Origin: an uncultured beta proteobacterium
GTDB lineage: Bacteria > Pseudomonadota > Gammaproteobacteria > Burkholderiales > Burkholderiaceae
Reading direction: 5' to 3'
NCBI GenBank assembly: GCA_903843315.1
Contig: CAIMPQ010000130.1
Coordinates: 1-7,104 of the forward strand
DNA: 7,104 nt
In this document: positions 1 through 6,166 of the stretch, piece by piece
Position numbering within the stretch: the first letter of the stretch is position 1
How the letters are laid out: each line of letters opens with the position of its first letter
Position numbers and translations under genes: made by a program
Notes under the pieces: model-generated
What the model was told of the DNA's origin: nothing
Databases searched by the model: none
The model's input: only the letters and a program-made list of their open reading frames with translations

Positions 1-270
1 GGTCCACCCTTTCTTTTGCACAAAGCCCGCTTCATAAGAAAGGCCCCCGCCATTTTTTTCAGCCTGACTCGTAAAGCCGGTTGCATTAGCAAAACCGTTG
101 ACATCTGCAATCGTCACTTCCGTTTGATCCCAAGCAAGATTCCCGATTTGCACTGTCTGAATGGAAGAACTCGGAGCACCCTGACTGGGTGAAGATCTGA
201 GCATGAAATACAAAGCAATCGCCGAAAGTATCAGACCAAATAGAATCGCAGTGAAATCAAACTTTTTCAT
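1..270 (-). CDS. Membrane-anchored formylglycine-generating enzyme (SUMF1/FGE-sulfatase) family protein, N-terminal part
   Basis: The reverse strand from an ATG at 268-270 stays open for exactly 90 codons to the left edge, so the C-terminal part lies outside the window. Residues about 7-24 form a hydrophobic helix after a MKKFDF start, giving a signal anchor and placing the rest in the periplasm. A Ser/Pro-rich linker follows (about 26-37). From about residue 45 the chain resembles the start of the FGE-sulfatase fold: a V-x-x-F-x-x-A-T-G-F-x-S-x-A-E-like pattern (NGFANATGF at 58-66, then SQAEKNGG) and a following KKGW. In this family such domains either oxidise a sulfatase cysteine to formylglycine or act as non-catalytic or related oxidase modules. 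The catalytic cysteines lie further C-terminal and cannot be checked, so enzymatic activity is open. The gene is divergent from the diguanylate cyclase gene; no strong ribosome binding site precedes the ATG. Family assignment is fairly sure, function is not. Confidence 0.7.
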   Translation of the reverse strand, partial: MKKFDFTAILFGLILSAIALYFMLRSSPSQGAPSSSIQTVQIGNLAWDQTEVTIADVNGFANATGFTSQAEKNGGGLSYEAGFVQKKGWT

Positions 271-622
271 CAATCAGAGTATTCCAGTTAAGGTAAGGCG
301 CTAATCAAAATACTGTGTACCCTATGAATCTTACAGCAATGAAATAAAGGCTGTATGGGCATGGGAGTAGCCCTGGCGCAAACCGCTCACCTTGGTTTCA
401 AGGACCACTATCTTGTAATAGATCTTTTGGATTCCGTCGGTCATCGCTGCCTTCTAATAAAGAATCAGAGGAATTCATCCTATAAGCATTTTCTGCTAAT
501 AACACCAATCCACAAGACTGGTGCAAGAATCCCATTTGATACACGCGAGACGTGCTCTTTAGTGGGTAATTCTAATAAAAAATAGAACTTATGCAATTTC
601 TTAAATTAATTAGGGTTAGCTA
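271..622. other. Divergent intergenic region between the FGE-family gene and the diguanylate cyclase gene
   Basis: These 352 bases separate two divergent genes and should hold both promoters, but I see no -35/-10 pair good enough to name. A 76-codon open frame at 355-585 has an AAAGG four bases before its ATG, yet its product has no recognisable domain, signal or membrane segment, so I do not call it a gene. Small hairpins are visible: GGGC 357-360 with GCCC 370-373, CACCA 503-507 with TGGTG 519-523, and CACG 542-545 with CGTG 551-554. None is followed by a T-run, so none is a standard terminator. They could belong to a structured leader or be chance. Confidence 0.5.
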
Positions 623-2005
623 ATGGATATGCGTTCAGAGGGCGTCGCGTCTTATACCCAATTAATAGAAGCTCTAGGTCTTGCTAATCGCATAATTGAG
701 AACTCGAATGACATTATCGTTGTTAGTGAGGCGATGCCGATTGATCAGCCAGGGCCCCGGATTATTTATGTAAACAAAGCTTTTGTTAAAGCAACTGGCT
801 TTACTGAACAAGAAGCGATTGGAAAAACTCCCAGAATCTTGCAAGGGCCTAAGACAGACCAAACCACGCTTGGGAGGATCCGTTCGGCTTTACAGAAGTG
901 GCAGCCTATTCGCGAAGAAGTGCTGAACTATAAAAAAAATGGTGAAGAATTTTGGCAAGAGCTCAATATCTTTCCTGTGGCGAATGAAAGTGGGAGGTAC
1001 TCCCATTGGGTCGCTATCCAACACAACATTACCGAGCGCAAAGTTGCCGAGCAAGCCCTTTTAGAAAGTGAAAGACGCATGGCGCTAGCCGCTAAAGCTG
1101 GAGGCATTGGAATCTGGGATTGGGACATGAAAAATAACTGCTTGAGCTGGGATCACCAAATGCATGTGCTGTATGGGATTGAAAAGGAGGATTTCGCAGG
1201 CACTTATGATGCCTGGTACGCACTGGTTCATCCAGAAGATCGCAAAATAATTGATGAAGCAATCTCCAAAGCTATTAATACTGGAGAGTTTAATGCTGAA
1301 TTTAGGATTATTAGACCAGACCAGTCAATTTGTCATATTCATGGTAGCGCAGTGGTAATGAAGGATGATTTGGAAGTTGCTATTCGGATGATCGGAACAA
1401 ATTTGGATGTTACTGAATCCAAATTAGCCCAGGATGAAATTAAAGAGTTAGCGTTTTATGATCCCTTGACTAAGTTAGTTAACCGCCGACTCTTTGAAGA
1501 CCGCTTAAATCACAAGTTATTAAGAGTGCAACGTAGCCAACATTTTAACGCCTTACTCATTATTGACTTAGATCATTTCAAGGAAATTAATGACAGCTAT
1601 GGTCATCAATTAGGCGATTTAAAACTCATTGATACAGCAAGGAGGATAAAGGGTTGCGTTCGAGAAACGGATACCGTAGCACGGATTGGTGGTGATGAGT
1701 TCGCCATTATTCTCAGTGAGCTAGCCGAAGACCAAACTAAGGCCGGCATGGAAGTAAAAAAGATTGCAGAGAAGTTATGCAAAAGTCTATCGATGACAAA
1801 TTATTTGGTAGATCTTACAAAAAAAATGGGTAAGTCATCTGAAACTATAAAAGATAGAACTTCTGTCAGTATTGGCATCACTCTATTTCAAGATGGCCGA
1901 GCATCTCAAGAGCAACTGATTTCAGAGGCAGACACCGCCATGTATCAAGCTAAGAGATCTGGAGGAAATCAATTTAAGCTCCATGAATCGGATATTCAGG
2001 AATGA
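623..2005 (+). CDS. Diguanylate cyclase with two PAS domains (PAS-PAS-GGDEF)
   Basis: This 460-residue protein makes the second messenger c-di-GMP from two GTP. There is no signal peptide or membrane helix, so it should be cytoplasmic. Domains in order: a PAS domain at about 17-140, closely like LOV domains (LNYKKNG at 101-107, FWQELNIFPV, ending HNITER); a second PAS_3-type domain at about 150-268 (IWDWD near 164-168, LVHPEDR at 201-207, ending LDVTESK); and a GGDEF domain at about 275-455. The active-site loop is intact (RIGGDEF, GGDEF at 356-360), as are the metal-binding D315 and the substrate-binding ND (323-324) and GH..GD (327-332) positions. An inhibitory I-site RxxD (R347-D350) lies five residues before GGDEF, so product feedback inhibition is expected. 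About 16 extra residues lie before the SVSIGI strand (near 398-413). The ATG at 623 has AGGG seven bases upstream. It lies 54 bases before pgaC on the same strand, suggesting co-transcription and control of the synthase. The signal sensed by the PAS domains is unknown. Confidence 0.93.
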   Translation: MDMRSEGVASYTQLIEALGLANRIIENSNDIIVVSEAMPIDQPGPRIIYVNKAFVKATGFTEQEAIGKTPRILQGPKTDQTTLGRIRSALQKWQPIREEVLNYKKNGEEFWQELNIFPVANESGRYSHWVAIQHNITERKVAEQALLESERRMALAAKAGGIGIWDWDMKNNCLSWDHQMHVLYGIEKEDFAGTYDAWYALVHPEDRKIIDEAISKAINTGEFNAEFRIIRPDQSICHIHGSAVVMKDDLEVAIRMIGTNLDVTESKLAQDEIKELAFYDPLTKLVNRRLFEDRLNHKLLRVQRSQHFNALLIIDLDHFKEINDSYGHQLGDLKLIDTARRIKGCVRETDTVARIGGDEFAIILSELAEDQTKAGMEVKKIAEKLCKSLSMTNYLVDLTKKMGKSSETIKDRTSVSIGITLFQDGRASQEQLISEADTAMYQAKRSGGNQFKLHESDIQE

Positions 2006-2059
2006 ATAACAGATTTGTGTCTTGTACACTTTATCCAAATTTCATGAACTTTAGCAACC

Positions 2060-3328
2060 ATGATCGACGGTAGCCAAACTTCTACATTAGCAATAGATTA
2101 TTTGGCTGAATTCTGTTTTGGCTATCCATTTATTATGTCTTGGTACTGGATCACTGGTTCACTTCTCTATTGGGTGATTAGAGAGAGAAATCAGCCACAT
2201 TTTAGCCATCCACCAACACTCCCATTCATCCCGTTTGTTTCTGTAGTCCTACCCTGCTTTAATGAATCTGATCATCTGCATGAAACAATAGAAGCATTAA
2301 TGCAATCGCACTACCCAAACTTTGAGGTCATTGCAGTGGATGATGGCTCTAGTGATGACACTGGGAAAATTTTAGATCTACTAAGCAAAGAATACCCAAA
2401 GCTTCGTGTTGCCCACTTAATTGAAAATCAAGGAAAATCCACTGCCCTCAATACTGGTCTTTTACTAGCAAAAGGGAATCTATTGGTCTGCATTGATGGG
2501 GATGCGCTGATTGATCCGCATGCAATCACCTGGATTGTGCACCGCTTTATATCTAATGGAAAATTAGGCGCAATTACTGGCAACCCACGCATTAGAAACC
2601 GCTCAAGTATCTTAGGAAAAATTCAGGTGGGAGAAATCTCTTCCATTGTGGGAATGATTAAGCGGACACAATCAATTTATGGGGGGTTATTTACAGTCTC
2701 AGGCGTAATTTGTGGCTTTAGAAAATTAGCTGTCATGGAGGCTGGCCTATGGACCCCAGAGGCAATGACAGATGATGTTGATCTAACTCTACGAATCCAA
2801 TTAAAAGGTTGGGGAGCAAGTTTTGAACCCAACGCTCTCTGCTGGATCCTCATGCCGGAGACATTGAAAGGCTTATGGAAACAACGGGTTCGCTGGTCTG
2901 AAGGCGGGGCTCAAGCTACTCTTAGCGTAACGCGAGCTATTTTTCAATCTAATGCCTATTACCTAATATTGATATGGGCCAACTTTGTTATCAGCACGAT
3001 TTGGGCTTTTTGCATCGTGATTTGGTTTTCACTGATAAATATTATCGAAATAATAAATGATGGTCCTTACGATATCTATAGAAATTTTCTGCCGCAATGG
3101 TGGGGAGAAATATTAGCCTGCACCTACCTCCTTCAATCTGCTATTGGCTTATGGTTAGATAGCCGCTATGAAAAGGGAGTTTTAAAATATTTCGGTTGGC
3201 TTATTTGGTATCCACTTGCATATTGGTGCATTCAGACATGTAGTTGCATTGTTGGTTTTACTAAAGCAATTTTTAGACCAGAAAATATCAAAGGCAAATG
3301 GATTAGCCCGGATCGAGGCATTAGATGA
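2060..3328 (+). CDS. pgaC: Poly-beta-1,6-N-acetyl-D-glucosamine synthase PgaC, copy 1
   Basis: An inner-membrane family 2 glycosyltransferase that polymerises UDP-GlcNAc into PNAG, an adhesive biofilm polysaccharide. The 422 residues start with a membrane segment (about 19-41, GYPFIMSWYWITG), then the cytoplasmic catalytic domain: PCFNE at 65-69, DDGS 94-97, DGDA 146-149, the TDD form of the catalytic base motif at 237-239, and the Q(R/x)xRW acceptor-site motif QRVRW 275-279. About three further hydrophobic stretches follow (near 300-325, 350-366 and 378-400), and the protein ends with the PgaC-typical KGKWISPDRGI. Long stretches match E. coli PgaC as I recall it (GNPRIR, GKIQVGE, ALCWILMPETLKGLWKQR). 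It overlaps pgaD by ATGA (3325-3328), the usual translational coupling. No clear Shine-Dalgarno sequence precedes the ATG, but an upstream in-frame alternative is lacking. It differs from copy 2 at many synonymous and some amino-acid sites, so this is an old duplication. Confidence 0.95.
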   Translation: MIDGSQTSTLAIDYLAEFCFGYPFIMSWYWITGSLLYWVIRERNQPHFSHPPTLPFIPFVSVVLPCFNESDHLHETIEALMQSHYPNFEVIAVDDGSSDDTGKILDLLSKEYPKLRVAHLIENQGKSTALNTGLLLAKGNLLVCIDGDALIDPHAITWIVHRFISNGKLGAITGNPRIRNRSSILGKIQVGEISSIVGMIKRTQSIYGGLFTVSGVICGFRKLAVMEAGLWTPEAMTDDVDLTLRIQLKGWGASFEPNALCWILMPETLKGLWKQRVRWSEGGAQATLSVTRAIFQSNAYYLILIWANFVISTIWAFCIVIWFSLINIIEIINDGPYDIYRNFLPQWWGEILACTYLLQSAIGLWLDSRYEKGVLKYFGWLIWYPLAYWCIQTCSCIVGFTKAIFRPENIKGKWISPDRGIR

Positions 3329-3816
3329 TCCCTATAAATAAATTAATTCCGTGGCCTCCGATTATTAATTCCACTTCTCTACCGCTATTGATAAGAATGA
3401 GAGATGTCCTCATTACATTCCTAGCCTGGCTATTACTAATTATTGTGATGCATGACTTTTTTTGGCTGATCTATGAGCAGCTTTCAAGTCCATTTTTCCA
3501 ATTTACACGAGATCAAATTCCAACCCAGACAGAAATTTGGAGGCGTTTAGCTCAATTTATATATATCGCATCTGGCTTCATTTTATGGATTGCATCACTG
3601 AGCTATATTCGAAGGCGAATTATTAAACACTCTCGTTATCACCGGGCACACCACTTAGATGTAGGAATAGAGGAGCTTGCCCTGTACTTTGGTTATCCGC
3701 CATCAGACATAAAAAAATGGCACTCACTCAGAATAGTCAATGTATATACCAATGAGAATAGTGGCCCTAAGACGTGTGAGGGAAATATAAACCTTGCTCG
3801 AAGAAAGCTTATCTAG
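3325..3816 (+). CDS. pgaD: PgaD-like accessory subunit of the PNAG synthase, copy 1
   Basis: A 163-residue protein with the PgaD layout: a short cytoplasmic N-terminus containing WPPIINS (10-16), two membrane helices (about 28-50 and 74-96), a basic stretch just after the second helix (IRRRIIKHSR, 95-104) and a C-terminal cytoplasmic domain with LRIVNVYTNEN. In E. coli, PgaD is required for activity of PgaC and helps bind c-di-GMP at the PgaC-PgaD interface, which stabilises the complex. The start ATG overlaps the pgaC stop (ATGA). The identification rests mainly on position, topology and resemblance to copy 2 (shared WPPIINS, IR(M/L)RD, IW(R)(R/K), FIYIA, WH.LR), because PgaD sequences are poorly conserved. 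The last roughly 18 residues, after YTNEN, do not match copy 2 and form a basic tail (LARRKLI), making it longer than copy 2 (153) and than E. coli PgaD (about 137). Confidence 0.85.
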   Translation: MIPINKLIPWPPIINSTSLPLLIRMRDVLITFLAWLLLIIVMHDFFWLIYEQLSSPFFQFTRDQIPTQTEIWRRLAQFIYIASGFILWIASLSYIRRRIIKHSRYHRAHHLDVGIEELALYFGYPPSDIKKWHSLRIVNVYTNENSGPKTCEGNINLARRKLI

Positions 3817-3862
3817 CATGGGAATCATTCTAAATTGCTTAGTGCTAGCTCGAACTAGAGGG

Positions 3863-4213
3863 CTACAGGGACTTTTTGGTGTGAATCGCTGCACCAGCAA
3901 TCACGATACCCAGACAAATCATGACAACTGCAGCGAGATGGGAAACCACCATTGCATAGATGCTCTCGATCAAGTAACGCCATTCTTTAGCTGTCCAACT
4001 TAAAAGAGAGTCAATGCTAGAAAAGCCAGGAAACGACTGTTGGAATGTAAATAAGCCAAAGAGATTGAGAAGGAGTATGACGCCATTGAAAACCAACAAT
4101 AGAGCAAAGATGATTTCAACTATGAATGAAACCTGCCTACGCAAACCTGCAGTCCGTTCTTTCATGCGTTTAGTGTTTTCCTTTAGCTCAAGTACATGGA
4201 AATTAAGCTCCAT
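3863..4213 (-). CDS. Small two-helix membrane protein, function unknown
   Basis: I do not recognise this family. The 116-residue product has a charged amphipathic N-terminus rich in Lys, Arg and Glu (about 8-26, possibly a short coiled coil), a strongly hydrophobic helix at about 30-57 (IIFALLLVFNGVILLLNLFG), a 25-residue linker with two Trp (73 and 78), a second helix at about 86-110 (AAVVMICLGIVIAGAAI), and a short basic end (HTKKSL). Two clean membrane helices with positive flanks argue that it is a real gene and not a chance frame; overlapping plus-strand frames lack such features. It points against its neighbours, with its stop 46 bases from the pgaD stop, and separates the two pgaCD pairs. 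Ribosome binding is weak at this ATG; Met17 (ATG at 4163-4165) is an alternative start. A role in polysaccharide synthesis would be only a guess from location. Confidence 0.6.
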   Translation of the reverse strand: MELNFHVLELKENTKRMKERTAGLRRQVSFIVEIIFALLLVFNGVILLLNLFGLFTFQQSFPGFSSIDSLLSWTAKEWRYLIESIYAMVVSHLAAVVMICLGIVIAGAAIHTKKSL

Positions 4214-4310
4214 ATTAGTGCATACCGAACAATACCCACAGACTCTACAGGTCTATAACTGACAAATATTATTCAAGCTATTATCCCCAAGGCTAATAAT
4301 GACTGCAAAT

Positions 4311-4336
4311 ATAGAATATAAATTATAGATATAAAT
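4311..4336. repeat. Tandem near-identical AT-rich repeat upstream of pgaC copy 2
   Basis: ATAGAATATAAAT (4311-4323) is followed after one T by ATAGATATAAAT (4325-4336); the units differ by one base deletion and have a period of 14. They sit about 95-120 bases upstream of the pgaC copy 2 start, in the most AT-rich part of the window. They could be paired regulator sites or a bendable upstream element, but AT-rich DNA also gives such repeats by chance. Confidence 0.45.
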
Positions 4337-4380
4337 CTTATACACATTATTAATAAGTTATTGATTTTACTGCTGATTTT

Positions 4381-4408
4381 ATGACCTCAAAAACAATATG
4401 AAAATAAT
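4381..4408 (+). promoter_or_regulatory. Tentative sigma-70-like promoter for the second pgaCD-pgaA operon
   Basis: A plus-strand promoter is expected here, because the preceding gene (3863-4213) is on the other strand and the pgaC copy 2 start is at 4431. The best pair I can find is ATGACC at 4381-4386 (four of six matches to TTGACA) and AATAAT at 4403-4408 (five of six matches to TATAAT), with a 16-base spacer. This would give a very short leader. The match is weak, and other AT-rich hexamers in 4300-4360 could serve instead. Confidence 0.22.
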
Positions 4409-4430
4409 AAAGCTGGTCAAGTAAACACCT

Positions 4431-5708
4431 ATGAGTCTATTCCATTCAATATTTACACCGCACGTGCTGGAGTGGATGGCCAGGTTTTGCTTTGGTTATC
4501 CCTTTGTAATGTCTTGGTATTGGATTGCTGGCTCTTTGCTGTATTGGTTTATCAGAGAACGGCATCTACCAAAATACACCTCACCACCTGCCCTGCCAGA
4601 CACGCCATTAGTTACAGTCTTACTGCCCTGCTTTAACGAAGCAGAACAGTTATACGAAACCATGGCAGTGCTCATGAAATCCAAATACTCCAATTTTGAA
4701 GTCATTGCAATCAATGACGGCTCAAGGGATAACACGGGAAAAATATTAGATGAGCTAGTTCATCAATATCCCAAACTACGCGTTGCCCATCTAGTTGAAA
4801 ATCAAGGCAAGTCCACTGCCTTAAACGCTGGATTGTTTATGGCTCGTGGGGATTTATTGGTATGCATCGATGGTGATGCCTTACTCGACCCCCATGCAAT
4901 TCATTGGCTCGTGTTTAGATTTTTAACAAACGATAGATTAGGTGGAGTCAGCGGGAATCCCCGCATTCGTAATCGATCAAGCCTATTAGGTAAATTACAG
5001 GTTGGGGAGTTTTCTTCCATTGTTGGCATGATTAAGCGTACTCAATCTTTATATGGAACACTCTTTACCGTTTCCGGAGTGGTATGCGCCTTCAGAAAAC
5101 TGGCAGTAATGGAAGCCGGCTTGTGGGCACCATCAGCAATGACCGATGATGTAGACCTGACGCTCAGGGTGGAGGCAAAAGGGTGGGCTGTAGGTTTCGA
5201 GCCCCATGCCTTGTGCTGGATCTTAATGCCAGAGACGCTCAGCGGACTTTGGAAACAACGGGTACGCTGGTCTGAAGGCGGTTCACAAGCAGCCCTTAGT
5301 GCGACAAAAGCCATTCTCCAATCACACCCCTTCACCTGGTCACTACTGTTAATTTGGAGTAACTTTTTTGTCAGCACAATATGGGCGTTTTGCATCGTTA
5401 TCTGGTTTACTGTACTCAATCTCAATCAATTTCTAGATGGTGATGTCTTAACTATTTATCAAAATTTTCTTCCGCATTGGTGGGGCGTGATTTTGGCAAG
5501 CACTTACCTCCTGCAATCCTTAATAGGACTAGCGCTGGATAGTCAATATGAAAAAGGTTCGCTCAAGTCATTTGGATGGATTATTTGGTACCCATTAGTG
5601 TATTGGTGTCTTCAAACCTGTAGTTGCGTGGTTGGATTTACTAAAGCCTTATTGAGGCCAGCAAATACCAAAGGTACGTGGGTAAGTCCTGATAGAGGTA
5701 TCAGATGA
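4431..5708 (+). CDS. pgaC: Poly-beta-1,6-N-acetyl-D-glucosamine synthase PgaC, copy 2
   Basis: A second full-length PNAG synthase catalytic subunit of 425 residues. It has the same order as copy 1: membrane segment about 20-42, PCFNE 66-70, NDGS 95-98 (copy 1 has DDGS; NDGS is also the E. coli form), DGDA 147-150, TDD 238-240, QRVRW 276-280, further membrane segments near 303-330, 352-368 and 381-403, and a terminal KGTWVSPDRGI. By eye about three quarters of residues match copy 1, with the catalytic core nearly invariant and differences concentrated at the N-terminus and in the helices after residue 295. All catalytic motifs are intact, so both copies should be active. It overlaps its pgaD by ATGA (5705-5708), and pgaA follows, making this the copy physically tied to export. 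No good Shine-Dalgarno sequence precedes the ATG. It is likely the ancestral operon copy, an inference from its linkage to pgaA. Confidence 0.95.
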   Translation: MSLFHSIFTPHVLEWMARFCFGYPFVMSWYWIAGSLLYWFIRERHLPKYTSPPALPDTPLVTVLLPCFNEAEQLYETMAVLMKSKYSNFEVIAINDGSRDNTGKILDELVHQYPKLRVAHLVENQGKSTALNAGLFMARGDLLVCIDGDALLDPHAIHWLVFRFLTNDRLGGVSGNPRIRNRSSLLGKLQVGEFSSIVGMIKRTQSLYGTLFTVSGVVCAFRKLAVMEAGLWAPSAMTDDVDLTLRVEAKGWAVGFEPHALCWILMPETLSGLWKQRVRWSEGGSQAALSATKAILQSHPFTWSLLLIWSNFFVSTIWAFCIVIWFTVLNLNQFLDGDVLTIYQNFLPHWWGVILASTYLLQSLIGLALDSQYEKGSLKSFGWIIWYPLVYWCLQTCSCVVGFTKALLRPANTKGTWVSPDRGIR

Positions 5709-6166
5709 GCAGGATTCTCCCATCCAACTGGCCCCCCATTATTAATTCCGATGCCGTTTCTATTTGGATCAGACTGCGCGATATAGTACTTACCGTAGGA
5801 GCATGGTTAATCATTGGCTTAACTATCCATAACCTCCTATGGCTCGTCTTTGATTATCTCTCGGACCCCATTTTTCAACTGACCACTATTGCCCCACCCA
5901 ATTGGTCGGCAATTTGGCGAAAGATGTCTGGGTTTATTTATATTGCCCTTGGGTTGATTGCTTGGATTTGTCTTCTTGCATCACTCAGAAGCAGCCTGAT
6001 CAACAACACCCAATTTATTAAGACTCTGCCTGCGGCGGTAGAGATGAGAGAGCTTGAAATAGAGTTAGGCGTATTGCCGGAAGATGTGGAGCATTGGCAT
6101 GAGTTAAGAACTGTGCAGGTTTTTATCAATAGTGATAATCGCGTTTACAAAATCATTCCGTCCTAA
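5705..6166 (+). CDS. pgaD: PgaD-like accessory subunit of the PNAG synthase, copy 2
   Basis: A 153-residue protein with two membrane helices (about 27-49 and 74-95), an N-terminal NWPPIINSD (8-16), and a C-terminal cytoplasmic domain ending RTVQVFINSDNRVYKIIPS. This resembles the end of E. coli PgaD, where a strand-rich tail closes the protein. In the known system PgaD and PgaC together form the c-di-GMP receptor that activates polymerisation in the inner membrane. Its start overlaps the pgaC stop. Compared with copy 1 it is perhaps 40% identical by eye, far less than the two PgaC proteins are to each other. The basic IRRR stretch after the second helix in copy 1 is here LRSSLINN, so electrostatics at the membrane edge, where ligand contacts could lie, differ. 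The TAA stop is nine bases before the pgaA start and in the same frame. Confidence 0.87.
   Translation: MSRILPSNWPPIINSDAVSIWIRLRDIVLTVGAWLIIGLTIHNLLWLVFDYLSDPIFQLTTIAPPNWSAIWRKMSGFIYIALGLIAWICLLASLRSSLINNTQFIKTLPAAVEMRELEIELGVLPEDVEHWHELRTVQVFINSDNRVYKIIPS

Noticed and set aside
357..430. GGGAGTAG followed by GC-rich stems, recalling the yybP-ykoY manganese riboswitch
   Set aside because: Only the short GGGAGTAG element resembles it. I cannot find the second conserved loop, and the downstream gene is a diguanylate cyclase and not a manganese exporter.
355..585. Open frame of 76 codons with an AAAGG upstream
   Set aside because: No recognisable domain, signal peptide or membrane segment, and a composition unlike the neighbouring proteins; a chance frame in the intergenic region is more likely.
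2006..2059. GTGT...ACAC hairpin in the gap between the cyclase gene and pgaC copy 1 as a terminator or separate promoter
   Set aside because: The stem has four weak pairs and no T-tract, and no convincing -35/-10 pair is present in the 54 bases.
3813..3848. CTAGCA (3813-3818) and TGCTAG (3843-3848) inverted repeat between the convergent pgaD copy 1 and the minus-strand gene, as a bidirectional terminator
   Set aside because: The stem is only six pairs with a 24-base loop and has no T-run on either side; too weak to call.
3794..4262. Plus-strand open frames of 69 and 82 codons between the two cassettes
   Set aside because: They lie opposite the two-helix membrane gene, give products rich in Cys, His and Ser without any motif, and the first also overlaps the end of pgaD; they are shadows.
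5042..5425. Minus-strand open frame of 127 codons inside pgaC copy 2
   Set aside because: It lies wholly within a conserved glycosyltransferase coding region and shows no plausible protein features.
2060..6166. Recent transposon-borne duplication or assembly artefact as the source of the two pgaCD pairs
   Set aside because: The copies differ throughout at the nucleotide level, and no insertion-sequence ends, target duplications or transposase fragments are visible; an old duplication or ancient transfer fits better.
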